Shown piece after piece: positions 17,090 through 25,201 of a DNA stretch of 64,000 nucleotides. Position 1 is the stretch's first letter. The number at the start of each line of letters is the position of its first letter. The notes beneath the pieces were generated by a model. It saw nothing but the letters and a program-made list of their open reading frames with translations. It was not told the DNA's origin and did not search any database. The position numbers and the translations under genes are program-made. This DNA comes from Rhizobium oryzicola (GTDB lineage: Bacteria > Pseudomonadota > Alphaproteobacteria > Rhizobiales > Rhizobiaceae), in assembly GCF_030504645.1 (NCBI RefSeq), contig NZ_JAUKWQ010000007.1, forward strand, positions 124,001 through 188,000, read 5' to 3'.

Positions 17090-17301
17090 TTCATTTTCAC
17101 CGATTTTGCGTTTTTCTCTGCTTCCTCAAGACGCTCGAGAAGCTCTAAAAACCGGTCGGGTATGCCTTCTTCCTGAACGGCATCATAGAATTCGCGCAGC
17201 TTTCGCGAAATCGACGCGTTAGGCTGCATTGCGCCGGGCCGGGGATTGTTGGAGTGTAATGATGTCATCTTATCTTTTTTTCTGGTCTCGTCGTCACTCA
17301 T
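17086..17301 (-). CDS. nepR: anti-sigma factor NepR
   Basis: A small anti-sigma factor of about 71 residues. The conserved NepR core is visible: ISRKLREFYDAVQEEGIPDRF followed by LELLERLEEAE, two amphipathic helices that bind EcfG or, under stress, the sigma-like domain of PhyR. I use ATG 17301 (MSDDETRKKDK); an ATG at 17268 would give 60 residues and is also acceptable. The frame is open further upstream to 17415, but that part crosses the promoter. It overlaps ecfG by an ATGA. Its upstream region carries a leftward EcfG-type element, consistent with autoregulation. Confidence 0.92.
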   Translation of the reverse strand: MSDDETRKKDKMTSLHSNNPRPGAMQPNASISRKLREFYDAVQEEGIPDRFLELLERLEEAEKNAKSVKMK

Positions 17302-17336
17302 CACGCAGGCAGCCTGTTGCGATATCGTCCGGGGAA

Positions 17337-17361
17337 AATGCGTGAGCCAAAAAAAAGTTCC
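17337..17361 (-). promoter_or_regulatory. EcfG-type promoter for nepR-ecfG (one mismatch)
   Basis: On the minus strand GGAAC (17361-17357), a 16-base spacer and CATT (17340-17337) match the EcfG consensus with one mismatch in the -10 element. It lies back to back with the phyR promoter, and the two -35 elements form part of one perfect inverted repeat. Confidence 0.65.
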
Positions 17362-17382
17362 CAATCCGCGGAACTTTTTTTT
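17349..17382. repeat. palindrome joining the two divergent EcfG promoters
   Basis: Eight A residues plus GTTCC (17349-17361) are mirrored exactly by GGAAC plus eight T residues (17370-17382), with an 8-base centre. The symmetry continues outward with GAGC on the left and GCTC on the right, apart from one extra C. Each arm contains one EcfG -35 element with its downstream T tract. Confidence 0.9.
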
Positions 17383-17394
17383 GCTCTTTTCGTT
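17370..17394 (+). promoter_or_regulatory. EcfG-type promoter for phyR
   Basis: GGAAC at 17370-17374, a 16-base spacer and CGTT at 17391-17394 match the EcfG consensus exactly. The predicted start, near 17400, gives a leader of about 38 bases to the phyR ATG at 17438. Confidence 0.88.
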
Positions 17395-17437
17395 GATATC
17401 ACGTTCATTGCCCACTGGGCATCAGGGGAGAATTTGT

Positions 17438-18232
17438 ATGTCACTCACCACACGCGTTGCGTCCCACCTGCCATACTTGCGCCGTTACGCTCGCGCGGTA
17501 ACCGGCTCGCAAACATCGGGAGACGCATATGTCGCTGCGGTCCTCGAAGCGCTGATCGCCGATGTTTCCATCTTTCCGGAAACCTCGAAGGACCGCGTCT
17601 CGCTCTACAAACTGTTCGTTGCGATTTTTGGTTCCACGGCCATCGAGATTCGTCCGATCGAATCTCCTTTTGCATGGGAACAGAGAGCGGTAGCCAATCT
17701 TGCAAACCTTCCTTCGCAGGCGCGTCACGCCTTCCTGTTGATCTCCGTTGAGGGGTTCACCATTGAAGAAACGGCGGAGATTCTAGATGTCGAGGTTGAT
17801 CAGGCAACCCGCCTGCTGGACGAGGCCTCCAAGGAGATTTCTCGGCAGGTAGCCACCGACATCATGATCATCGAAGATGAGCCGCTGATTGCGCTTGATA
17901 TCGAGCAGATGGTTCAGGATCTGGGCCACCGCGTCACCGGCATCGCCCGTACTCATCGCGAGGCCGTCGAGCTGTTTCATTCCTCCCATCCCAAGATGGT
18001 TCTGGCTGACATTCAGTTGGCCGACGGCAGCTCCGGCATCGATGCCGTCAATGAGATCCTCAAGACCTCCAGCGTCCCGGTTATCTTCATTACTGCCTTC
18101 CCGGAGCGTTTGCTGACGGGTGAGCGGCCAGAGCCGGCCTTCCTCGTGACCAAGCCTTTCAACCCGGACATGGTGAAGGCGCTGATCAGCCAGGCTCTCT
18201 TCTTCAACGAAGCGGTCAAGGCTGCTGCCTGA
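17438..18232 (+). CDS. phyR: anti-anti-sigma response regulator PhyR
   Basis: A 264-residue two-domain regulator. Residues about 1-135 are an ECF-sigma-like domain without DNA-binding ability in the family (LPSQARHAFLLISVEGFTIEE resembles sigma region 4, given here in part). Residues about 141-260 are a receiver with the acidic cluster E146-D147-E148, phosphoacceptor Asp191 in VLADIQLADG and the switch lysine in LVTKPF. When phosphorylated it binds NepR and frees EcfG. The start is the ATG at 17438 after AGGGGAGAA; the open frame to 17246 crosses the promoter region. It is divergent from nepR-ecfG. Confidence 0.95.
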   Translation: MSLTTRVASHLPYLRRYARAVTGSQTSGDAYVAAVLEALIADVSIFPETSKDRVSLYKLFVAIFGSTAIEIRPIESPFAWEQRAVANLANLPSQARHAFLLISVEGFTIEETAEILDVEVDQATRLLDEASKEISRQVATDIMIIEDEPLIALDIEQMVQDLGHRVTGIARTHREAVELFHSSHPKMVLADIQLADGSSGIDAVNEILKTSSVPVIFITAFPERLLTGERPEPAFLVTKPFNPDMVKALISQALFFNEAVKAAA

Positions 18233-18257
18233 GATCGGGCGTGGCGGCTGATTGTGG

Positions 18258-18282
18258 GGAACGTTTCTCAAGTTGCTGCGTT
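18258..18282 (+). promoter_or_regulatory. EcfG-type promoter upstream of the sensor kinase
   Basis: GGAAC at 18258-18262, a 16-base spacer and CGTT at 18279-18282 match the EcfG consensus exactly. The predicted transcript has a leader of about 190 bases before the kinase GTG at 18481. I see no good open frame of its own in that leader. Confidence 0.8.
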
Positions 18283-18480
18283 TGAGCCGCGGCAATTCAT
18301 GGCTGGAAGGCCAGGATCGGAAGCGTAAGCAAATCCTGTTTTCGCGGCCTGCCATACATCAGGTTAAATCATAGAACGTCGGGTTGTTCCGACGGGGGCA
18401 ACGCCCTATAACCTTGCGGGATATTGCCGGGGCATCTATCGAGATGGCCCGGTCATCAATGGGATCTGAGGAACGGCAAA

Positions 18481-19500
18481 GTGGGATTGTTGTCACATCA
18501 GCTGACATGGCAGCAGGCTGGTGAGAGTGATGACAAGTTGCGCGAGTTTTTTATGCCCGCCCTCGTCGATCTCGGCGCCAGCGTGATCATACAGGATCTC
18601 GAACGCAACTATCTCTTCGTAACCAATCTGCCGCAGGCCTGGTCTTCCGGCCTAGGCGACAAGCCGAGCGACAAGAGCCTTTTCGGCGACGAGATTGCCG
18701 AGAAGTTGCGCGTGCTGAAGGATGGGATCACCCGTCATGGGCAGAAGAGTCATCTGGAGATCACCGTCAATTCCGAGGAAATATTCGAGTTCCGCGTTCA
18801 GGCGGTTGCTCTGACATCCGGAGCTATCCATCTCGTTACGACCATTGTCGACCGCTCGGAAGAGCGGCATCGCGAGCGCCTGTTGCGGGCGTTGCTGCGT
18901 GAGGTGAGCCACCGGTCCAAGAACCTTCTCGCTATCATTCAGAGCATTGCGCTGCAGACCGCACGTTATTCCGTGACGCTGGACATGTTCCTCAACAAGT
19001 TCCGCGGGCGCCTTTACTCTCTGTCGCAATCGCAGGATCTGATCACCGACTCCAGCTGGCGCGGCGCCTATTTCTTTGAACTGGTGCAGCAGCAGACAGA
19101 GAAGTACCTGCCTGAAAACGCCCATCTGGTTCGTGTCAGCGGCGACAACGTTCTGCTTACGCCAAATGCGTCCCTTCATCTCGGCCTTGCTTTGCATGAG
19201 TTGATCGTCAATGCGGTCAGCCATGGATCGCTGATCAAGAACGGCCGCGCTGTCGCTGTCACCTGCAACAAGGTTCAGGCCAACGGCCAGGATTCATTGG
19301 AAGTGCGTTGGGACGAAGGCCTTGCGCCGCAGGGCCGTTTTGGCGATGCCGCTGAAGAGGATAATCTGAAGGCGCATTTTGGCAGTACGGTTCTGGAGCG
19401 CGTGGTGCCTGCCTCTGTGAACGGGAAGGCGCGCTATGTGATTTCCAAGGATCGCATTAGCTACAGCCTTGTATTTCCCATCGAAAACATGACCGACTGA
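18481..19500 (+). CDS. HWE/HisKA_2-type sensor histidine kinase, probable PhyR kinase
   Basis: A 339-residue kinase without membrane segments. The N-terminal part (to about residue 125) resembles a PAS-type sensor (SVIIQDLERNYLFVTNLPQ). The dimerisation/phosphoacceptor helix carries His144 in LREVSHRSKNLLAIIQSIA, and the ATPase domain has the N-box LALHELIVNAVSHG. This is the HWE/HisKA_2 class that phosphorylates PhyR in alphaproteobacteria. The start is GTG at 18481, seven bases after AGGAA; an upstream TTG-type frame to 18424 is less likely. An EcfG promoter upstream suggests feedback. The signal is unknown. Confidence 0.9.
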   Translation: MGLLSHQLTWQQAGESDDKLREFFMPALVDLGASVIIQDLERNYLFVTNLPQAWSSGLGDKPSDKSLFGDEIAEKLRVLKDGITRHGQKSHLEITVNSEEIFEFRVQAVALTSGAIHLVTTIVDRSEERHRERLLRALLREVSHRSKNLLAIIQSIALQTARYSVTLDMFLNKFRGRLYSLSQSQDLITDSSWRGAYFFELVQQQTEKYLPENAHLVRVSGDNVLLTPNASLHLGLALHELIVNAVSHGSLIKNGRAVAVTCNKVQANGQDSLEVRWDEGLAPQGRFGDAAEEDNLKAHFGSTVLERVVPASVNGKARYVISKDRISYSLVFPIENMTD

Positions 19501-19526
19501 CCCCAATACCAGTTACCCGAAGACAT

Positions 19527-19565
19527 AAAAAAACGGTCTCGGTTTCCAGGGAAACCGAGACCGTT
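19527..19565 (-). terminator. intrinsic terminator of the GsrN-like RNA
   Basis: A perfect 16-bp inverted repeat with a 2-base loop (19532-19565, arms AACGGTCTCGGTTTCC and its complement) is followed on the minus strand by TTTTTTT. The T tract lies only on the left, so it terminates leftward transcription, both of the small RNA and possibly of readthrough from the transporter operon. Confidence 0.9.
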
Positions 19566-19638
19566 GGTCTCTTCGAGGGGGATGAAGAGTTATCTGGAAG
19601 CTTCGAAGGGCGGGGGACGGGGGCGCTTCCAGATACAT
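19527..19638 (-). ncRNA. gsrN: candidate GsrN-like general stress response small RNA
   Basis: Read leftwards, an exact EcfG promoter (19667-19643) is followed by three hairpins and a T tract. Hairpin 1 pairs TATCTGGAAGC (minus strand, 19635-19625) with GCTTCCAGATA (19601-19591) around a 23-base loop holding CCCCCGTCCCCC. Hairpin 2 (19589-19569) has a 6-bp stem and loop ATCCCCCTC. The third is a 16-bp terminator stem ending in seven T. The product would be about 110 nt with exposed C-rich loops able to pair with G-rich ribosome-binding sites. This matches Caulobacter GsrN (EcfG-type sigma control, C-rich 5' loop, adjacency to the GSR locus). The assignment is by structure and context, not by primary sequence comparison. 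Confidence 0.75.
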
Positions 19639-19642
19639 CAAC

Positions 19643-19667
19643 AACGTACGCTGATGATCTTGGTTCC
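19643..19667 (-). promoter_or_regulatory. EcfG-type promoter of the GsrN-like RNA
   Basis: On the minus strand GGAAC (19667-19663), a 16-base spacer and CGTT (19646-19643) match the EcfG consensus exactly. No protein-coding gene lies leftward in this orientation, which points to a non-coding product. Confidence 0.85.
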
Positions 19668-19761
19668 ACCCTGTTCCCAAAAAAATGAAAATTTTTCCCG
19701 ACGCTCTCTGTGAAAGCGCCGAGGAACAAGCGCGATTGTGATATCGCGCTTCCCGTGGCGA

Positions 19762-20682
19762 TTACCGCGACAGTGTTCGCGGATCGAGCGCGTCACGGAC
19801 AGCATCGCCCAGGTAGTTCACGCTAAGAACCGTCAGCGAGATGGCGAGCCCTGGCCAGAATACGCGGGACGGCGTCAGCTGCAGGAAGTTCACGCCATCG
19901 AACAATAGGCGCCCCCAGGTGGGAAAGTCCGAGGGGAAGCCGAGACCAAGGAAGCTGAGAGCCGATTCCGTGATGATAGCGGATGCGATGCCCAGCGTTG
20001 CCGATACCATGATGGAACTGAGAACATTGGGCAGAATATGCCGCAGGATGATGCGGTGCTCATACATGCCGCTGCTCTTTGCCGCGACGATGAATTCCTG
20101 GTTCTTCACCGCCAGAACATCGCCGCGCACGATGCGGGCAGTGTGCATCCAGCTGGTGATGCCAATCACGAAGACGATCAGGATGAAGATGCCAGTTTCC
20201 GGGCCGAAGGCTGCACGCAACGTGTCACGAAACAGCATGATGATAACGAGCAAGAGGGGCAGCAGCGGCAGGGCCAGGAAAAGGTCGGTCAGTCGCATCA
20301 AAAGCCCGTCGATCCGACGGAAATATCCCGCAAGCACGCCAACGAACGTTCCCAGAAACAGGGATAGCAGCATGGCCGTGATGCCGACGGCCAGCGAAAT
20401 CTGCCCACCAGCCAGAACCTGGGCCAGCATATCATGGCCCAGGTTGTCGGTTCCGAATGGATGGGCGAAGGATGGTCCCTGGTTCTTGGCGCGAATGTCG
20501 ATCTTGTTCGGATCGATGCGATGGATCAACGGTCCCAGATAGACGGCCAGCACGATCAATACGAAGACGATCAGGCCTGCTACACCACCCTTGTGGGCGC
20601 GGAATTTTCGCCAAAATACCGCAAAGGGCGTATCGATGGGCGCCTGTGCGGCGGCGGTCGCGGTCAATGCTGCATCAGTCAT
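19762..20682 (-). CDS. peptide-type ABC transporter permease, DppC-like (cluster C)
   Basis: A 306-residue inner-membrane permease. The start is the ATG at 20682, overlapping the stop of the preceding permease by 8 bases; upstream in-frame codons to 20724 are inside that gene. Family features are the first helix (GVAGLIVFVLIVLAVYLG), PFGTDNLGHDMLAQVLAGG, the EAA loop at EFIVAAKSSGMYEHRIILRH and the C-terminal YLGDAVRDALDPRTLSR. It is last in a leftward operon of two binding proteins and two permeases. A small hairpin (AAGCGCGAT/ATCGCGCTT) follows its stop. Confidence 0.92.
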   Translation of the reverse strand: MTDAALTATAAAQAPIDTPFAVFWRKFRAHKGGVAGLIVFVLIVLAVYLGPLIHRIDPNKIDIRAKNQGPSFAHPFGTDNLGHDMLAQVLAGGQISLAVGITAMLLSLFLGTFVGVLAGYFRRIDGLLMRLTDLFLALPLLPLLLVIIMLFRDTLRAAFGPETGIFILIVFVIGITSWMHTARIVRGDVLAVKNQEFIVAAKSSGMYEHRIILRHILPNVLSSIMVSATLGIASAIITESALSFLGLGFPSDFPTWGRLLFDGVNFLQLTPSRVFWPGLAISLTVLSVNYLGDAVRDALDPRTLSR

Positions 20683-21685
20683 AGCGGATTCTCGGGTCAA
20701 GAATGCCGTAAAGTACGTCGGCAATCAGATTGAACAGGACGATGAGGACAGCGAAGATGAAGGTTAGTGTCTGCACGAGTGGCAGATCCGCGCCCTGAAC
20801 CGCAGTGATGAGCAACTGGCCGAGGCCGTTCACCCGGAAGATCTGTTCTGTAATAATTGCGCCGGAGAAGATCGTCGGCACGCCGAGCGCAATAACCGTC
20901 ACGACAGGGATGAGGCTGTTGCGCAGCACATGCACCAGCAGGACGGCCTTTTCCTTGACGCCCTTGGCACGGGCGGTGCGCACATAATCCTGGCTGAGAT
21001 TGTCCAGCATGGAGGCACGCACGAAGCGGGCGATCTGAGACGCGTTGTAGAGGGTCAAGACCAGGATTGGCAGGAACATCTGCCGTAGCTGTTCGAGAAA
21101 ACTGGACCAATCGCGCACCTGCAGGTTCGTGTCGTAGACCGACGGGAACCATTGCAGATAGGAACTGAAGATCACGATCAGCACGACGCCGGTGAAGAAG
21201 GTGGGAACCGAGTAGCCGACCATGGTGATGAATGTGCCGATCTGGTCGAAGATCGAATACTGCCGATAGGCGGAGATCACGCCAACCGGGATCGCCAGCA
21301 GCGTGCCGAACAGATAGGCGAGACCCACGACCCAGAGCGTCTGCGGCAGACGCTGCACGATGAGGTCGACCACGGGGCTGCGGGTGGCCCAGGACAGCAC
21401 GCGCATGCGGTTTCCATCACCAATATGCCAGCCTGTCAGCTGTTCGAAGATGTTCAAGGGCTCATTGATGAAGAATTGCTGCAGCCATTTGACATAGCGA
21501 ACCAGAAAAGGCTGATCGAGGCCCATGGCGGCGCGGATTTGCTCTCGCACTTCCGGCGGGATGGTCAGCGGCAACTCCCCCAGCGGATCATTCGGCGCCA
21601 GATCAAGCAGTGCGAATATCACAAAGCTGATGACGAGCAGCGTCGGGACGGCGAAAATCAGCCGCCTTATGGTGTATGTGAACAT
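20675..21685 (-). CDS. peptide-type ABC transporter permease, DppB-like (cluster C)
   Basis: A 336-residue inner-membrane permease. It has the family start TYTIRRLIFAVPTLLVISFV, DLAPNDPLGELP after the first helix, a longer periplasmic segment than cluster A/B relatives (about residues 60-105), the EAA loop at DYVRTARAKGVKEKAVLLVH, and the C-terminal LIADVLYGILDPRIRYD. It starts about 73 bases after the second binding protein and overlaps the DppC-like gene. ATPase functions are probably supplied by the fused ATPase at 26709-28556 on the other side of the cluster. Confidence 0.92.
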   Translation of the reverse strand: MFTYTIRRLIFAVPTLLVISFVIFALLDLAPNDPLGELPLTIPPEVREQIRAAMGLDQPFLVRYVKWLQQFFINEPLNIFEQLTGWHIGDGNRMRVLSWATRSPVVDLIVQRLPQTLWVVGLAYLFGTLLAIPVGVISAYRQYSIFDQIGTFITMVGYSVPTFFTGVVLIVIFSSYLQWFPSVYDTNLQVRDWSSFLEQLRQMFLPILVLTLYNASQIARFVRASMLDNLSQDYVRTARAKGVKEKAVLLVHVLRNSLIPVVTVIALGVPTIFSGAIITEQIFRVNGLGQLLITAVQGADLPLVQTLTFIFAVLIVLFNLIADVLYGILDPRIRYD

Positions 21686-21758
21686 GACTTAAGTCTCCAG
21701 GCGCTCGCGGAGAAGTTAATGCCCGGCCCGTCTCGGAAAGCAGGCCGGTATCGGTTGG

Positions 21759-23474
21759 TCACTTCTTGCGAGACCAGTCAGCGACGTTCCAAAGCTGGGA
21801 GTCCCAGGGGTTCACCAAGGCATCCTTGAGTGTATTCGAAATGGCAGATGGCTCACCACGATTGACGAGCGGCAGAACATAGCCACCATTCACAAGCAGA
21901 TCATTCAGCGTCTTGATGATCTCGCTTCGCGCTTGAGGTTCGCTGGCATCGCTCAGCTTGTCTATCAGGGCATCGTAGGCCGGGTCACAAATACGGCCAA
22001 CATTGCCGCCCTGCCAACCATCGACCGGCGAGGGAATGCGGTCGCATTTGAAGTCCGCCAGAAAGTTTGCCGGATCGGTTGTTTCAAAACCCGAAGCATA
22101 CATCTCGATATCGGCATAGAACTTCTTGTAGGTATCCGGGCTCGCCGGATCGCCGCCGAAATAGACGGAAGCCGGAACATTCCTCAGTTCCGTCGTCACG
22201 CCAATCTTGTTCCACCAATCCTTGATCAGTGCCTGCGAGCCCTGACGAACAGAGTTGGTTGATGTCTGAAAAAGGAAGGAGAGCTTGACGCCGCCCTTGG
22301 CACGCACGCCATCGGAGCCCTTTTTCCAACCGGCATCGTCCAACAGCTTGTTAGCCGCTGCGATGTCCTGCTTCAGGCACCAGTCAACGCCGCTCGATGC
22401 GAGATTGGCAGGGGCGGGAATGACATTGCATGTTGCCTTGCCGCCCGCGCCATAACCGGCTTCCACGAGGATATCCCGATCGATTGCCAGCGACAGCGCC
22501 TTGCGGACTGCTGGATCGGAGAGGGCGGGGTGCGGGCCCGCATCTTTGGTCGAGCGCTTTTGCCCCAGAGCCGGATCAGCGCCGAACGGGTTCAGGTGGA
22601 TGCGCTCAACGGTCGTGCTGAAGGCGGTAGAGATCGTTCCCTTGCCCTTCTTCAGCATGGCATCTAACACTTCCGGCTCGACGACCGTGTTCCAGGCGAA
22701 ATCGAACTCGCCCGTCTCCAGAACGGCGCGGGCTGCCGCCGCAGCGTCGCCGCCACCTTTCAGAACGATCGTCGAAAATGCCGGCTTGTCTGCAATGCGG
22801 TAATTCGGGTTGGCAGCAAATGTAACGACATCGTTCGCCTTGAAATCCTTCACCACAAAGGCGCCGGTTCCAATAGGATTGAAGTTGGCAGCCGTGCACT
22901 GGGCAGCCTTTTCGCCCAGGCAATCCTTGAATTGCGCCTTCTGGATGACGGGCGACAGAGCTCCGACAAAAGGAGCATAAGGATAGGACATCGGCTTGGA
23001 GAAGCTGATCTTGACCGTCAGGGGATCGACGGCTTCAACCGCTTTCACGCCTTCGAACTTCGCTTTCTGGGCGCAACCGCCGCCGGGAGCCGTGCAATAG
23101 GCAAAGGTAAAGGCGACGTCCTCGGCCGTTACGGCGGTGCCATCAGACCATTTCAAGTCTGGCTTGAGCTTCCAGGTTATAGATGTTCGGTCAGCGGCTA
23201 TACCGCCGTTTTCAAGGCTAGGGATTCCCGCAGCAAGCCGCGGGAACATTTTTCCATCCGGGTCAAAGCCTGCCAGCGGCTCAAGGACCATTGAAGCGGC
23301 ATAGACCTCCTTGCTTCCGCCCGACAGGTATGGGTTCATGGTGGAAACCGCCTGCCAGAAGAGGATTTTCGCTTCACCATCGCTGCCGCGTCCGGCGTGG
23401 GCGGCAGTGCCGCCCGTCGCCAATATGATGGTTGTGACACCTGCCGTCAGCAGGGACTTAATACCCGACATCAA
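21759..23474 (-). CDS. peptide-type ABC transporter substrate-binding protein, second tandem copy (cluster C)
   Basis: A periplasmic SBP family 5 protein of 571 residues with a signal peptide ending near TAAHAGRGSDG. It is a clear paralogue of the next gene upstream: both share ILFWQAVSTMN.YLSGG near the N-terminus, long identical tracts such as DIAAANKLLDDAGWKKG, and a C-terminus ending in DWSRKK. The two genes are 17 bases apart and on the same strand, so this is a tandem duplication that has diverged by eye to somewhat over half identity. A start at ATG 23471 is equally possible. The two copies may widen the ligand range of one permease pair. Confidence 0.92.
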   Translation of the reverse strand: MMSGIKSLLTAGVTTIILATGGTAAHAGRGSDGEAKILFWQAVSTMNPYLSGGSKEVYAASMVLEPLAGFDPDGKMFPRLAAGIPSLENGGIAADRTSITWKLKPDLKWSDGTAVTAEDVAFTFAYCTAPGGGCAQKAKFEGVKAVEAVDPLTVKISFSKPMSYPYAPFVGALSPVIQKAQFKDCLGEKAAQCTAANFNPIGTGAFVVKDFKANDVVTFAANPNYRIADKPAFSTIVLKGGGDAAAAARAVLETGEFDFAWNTVVEPEVLDAMLKKGKGTISTAFSTTVERIHLNPFGADPALGQKRSTKDAGPHPALSDPAVRKALSLAIDRDILVEAGYGAGGKATCNVIPAPANLASSGVDWCLKQDIAAANKLLDDAGWKKGSDGVRAKGGVKLSFLFQTSTNSVRQGSQALIKDWWNKIGVTTELRNVPASVYFGGDPASPDTYKKFYADIEMYASGFETTDPANFLADFKCDRIPSPVDGWQGGNVGRICDPAYDALIDKLSDASEPQARSEIIKTLNDLLVNGGYVLPLVNRGEPSAISNTLKDALVNPWDSQLWNVADWSRKK

Positions 23475-23491
23475 GATATCCCGTGCTCTGA

Positions 23492-25201
23492 TTACTTCTT
23501 GCGAGACCAGTCCGCGATGTTCCAGACTTCGCTATCCCAGCCGGTGGACTTGACGCCCACGATCGAGTTGGAGAATGCGGAAGGCTGACCACGATAGACC
23601 AACGGGATGTGGACGAAGTCCTCGGTCAGCATGTCGTTGAGCTTCTTGACGAGGGCAGCACGGTCTTCAAGCTTGACGGTCTTGCTGAGTTCGGTTGCCA
23701 GCTTGTCGTATTCCGGGTTGCAGTAGCGCGGCATGTTTTCGCCCTGCCAGCCGGTCTTCGGCGACGGGGCCTTGTCGCACATCCACTGGGCCATATAAGG
23801 CTCGGGATCGGTGCCATCGAAGTTGTTGGTGTACATTTCCAGGTCGGCATAGAATTTCTGGAACGTGTCCGGGCTTGCCGGGTCGCCACCGAAGAAGACG
23901 GAAGCGGAGATGTTGCGAAGTTCGACGGAAACGCCGATCTGCGCCCACATATCCTTCACCAGTGCCTGGGTGGCCTGGCGAACGGAGTTGGTGGAGGTCT
24001 GGTAGAGGAAGGAGAGCTTCACGCCGTTCTTGGCGCGGATGCCGTCGCCGCCCTTCTTCCAGCCGGCATCGTCCAGCAGCTTGTTGGCGGCTGCGATATC
24101 CTGCTTCAGGCACCAGGCATCGTTCTTGGTGGACACATAGGCGTCAGGCCCCGGAACAATGTTGCAGGTTGCCTTGCCGGCAGCGCCGTAACCCGCTTCA
24201 ACGATGATGTCGCGGTCAATGGCAAGTGCCAAGGCCTTGCGAACGGCCGGATCAGAGAAGGCCGGATGCGGACCGCCTTCCTTGGTGGAGCGCTTGTCGC
24301 CGAGCTTCGGATCGGGATTGGTGAGGTTAATGTTGATACGTTCGACCTGGCTACCGAAAGCGGTCTTGATCGTGCCCTTGCCAGCTTTCAGCATGGTTGC
24401 CAGAACTTCCGGCTCAACCTGCATGTTCCACGCGTAGTCATACTCGCCAGTTTCGAGCACAGCACGCGCGGCAGAAGCTGCATCGCCGCCACCTTTCAGC
24501 GTAACCGATGCGAAGGATGGCTTTGCCGGATCGCGATAGTTATCATTGACGACGAAGGTGATGACGTCGTTTGGCTTGAATTCCTTGACCTTGAAGGGGC
24601 CGGTACCGATCGGACCAAAGTTTGCGGCGGTGCATTCCGGTGCCTTGATGCCAAGGCAATCCTTGAACTGTGCCTTCTGGATGATCGGAGAGAGCGAACC
24701 GACGAATGCCGTGTAAGGATAGGGCTTTGCGGCCGTGAAGGTGACCTTCACGGTTGTCGGGTCGACTGCCTCGACGGTCTTCACGCCTTCAAACTTGGCC
24801 TTCTGGGCGCAACCTCCGCCATCGGCGGTGCAATACTGCCAGGTGAAGACGACGTCATCAGCGGTAAATGCGGAACCGTCGGACCACTTGAGGCCCGGTT
24901 TGATCTTCCAGGTAATCGTCGTCAGATCCTTGGAGATGCCGCCATTCTCCAGTGTTGGAACCTCGACGGCCAGGCGAGGATAGACGTTACCCTTCTCGTC
25001 GAAACCGGCCAAGGGCTCGATGACCATAGAGGATGCATACTGCTCCTTGGTGCCGCCCGACAGATAGATGTTCATTGTGGAAACGGCCTGCCAGAAAAGC
25101 ACTTTCAGATTGCCATCCGAACCACGCTCTGCATGAGCGGCGCTGCCTGCCATTGTCAAAGCCGCTACGGTGCCAGCCAGCAGCATTGTCGTTCTGTTCA
25201 T
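23492..25201 (-). CDS. peptide-type ABC transporter substrate-binding protein, first tandem copy (cluster C)
   Basis: A periplasmic SBP family 5 protein of 569 residues. The signal peptide (NRTTMLLAGTVAALTMAG) is cleaved near AAHAERGSDG. Conserved blocks include TITWKIKPGLKWSDGSAFT and SDPAVRKALALAIDRD. It has a Shine-Dalgarno site (GGGGACAAAA) and is the promoter-proximal gene of the leftward operon, facing the divergent amidohydrolase across a 309-base gap. It and its paralogue contain several cysteines at matching positions (for example CTADGGGCAQ), suggesting conserved disulfides. Confidence 0.93.
   Translation of the reverse strand: MNRTTMLLAGTVAALTMAGSAAHAERGSDGNLKVLFWQAVSTMNIYLSGGTKEQYASSMVIEPLAGFDEKGNVYPRLAVEVPTLENGGISKDLTTITWKIKPGLKWSDGSAFTADDVVFTWQYCTADGGGCAQKAKFEGVKTVEAVDPTTVKVTFTAAKPYPYTAFVGSLSPIIQKAQFKDCLGIKAPECTAANFGPIGTGPFKVKEFKPNDVITFVVNDNYRDPAKPSFASVTLKGGGDAASAARAVLETGEYDYAWNMQVEPEVLATMLKAGKGTIKTAFGSQVERININLTNPDPKLGDKRSTKEGGPHPAFSDPAVRKALALAIDRDIIVEAGYGAAGKATCNIVPGPDAYVSTKNDAWCLKQDIAAANKLLDDAGWKKGGDGIRAKNGVKLSFLYQTSTNSVRQATQALVKDMWAQIGVSVELRNISASVFFGGDPASPDTFQKFYADLEMYTNNFDGTDPEPYMAQWMCDKAPSPKTGWQGENMPRYCNPEYDKLATELSKTVKLEDRAALVKKLNDMLTEDFVHIPLVYRGQPSAFSNSIVGVKSTGWDSEVWNIADWSRKK

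Noticed and set aside
19457-19729. Leftward open frame of 90 codons over the terminator and small-RNA region
   Set aside because: It crosses the EcfG promoter, both C-rich hairpins and the terminator, has no family similarity and a Ser-rich shadow composition. The structured RNA explains the region better.
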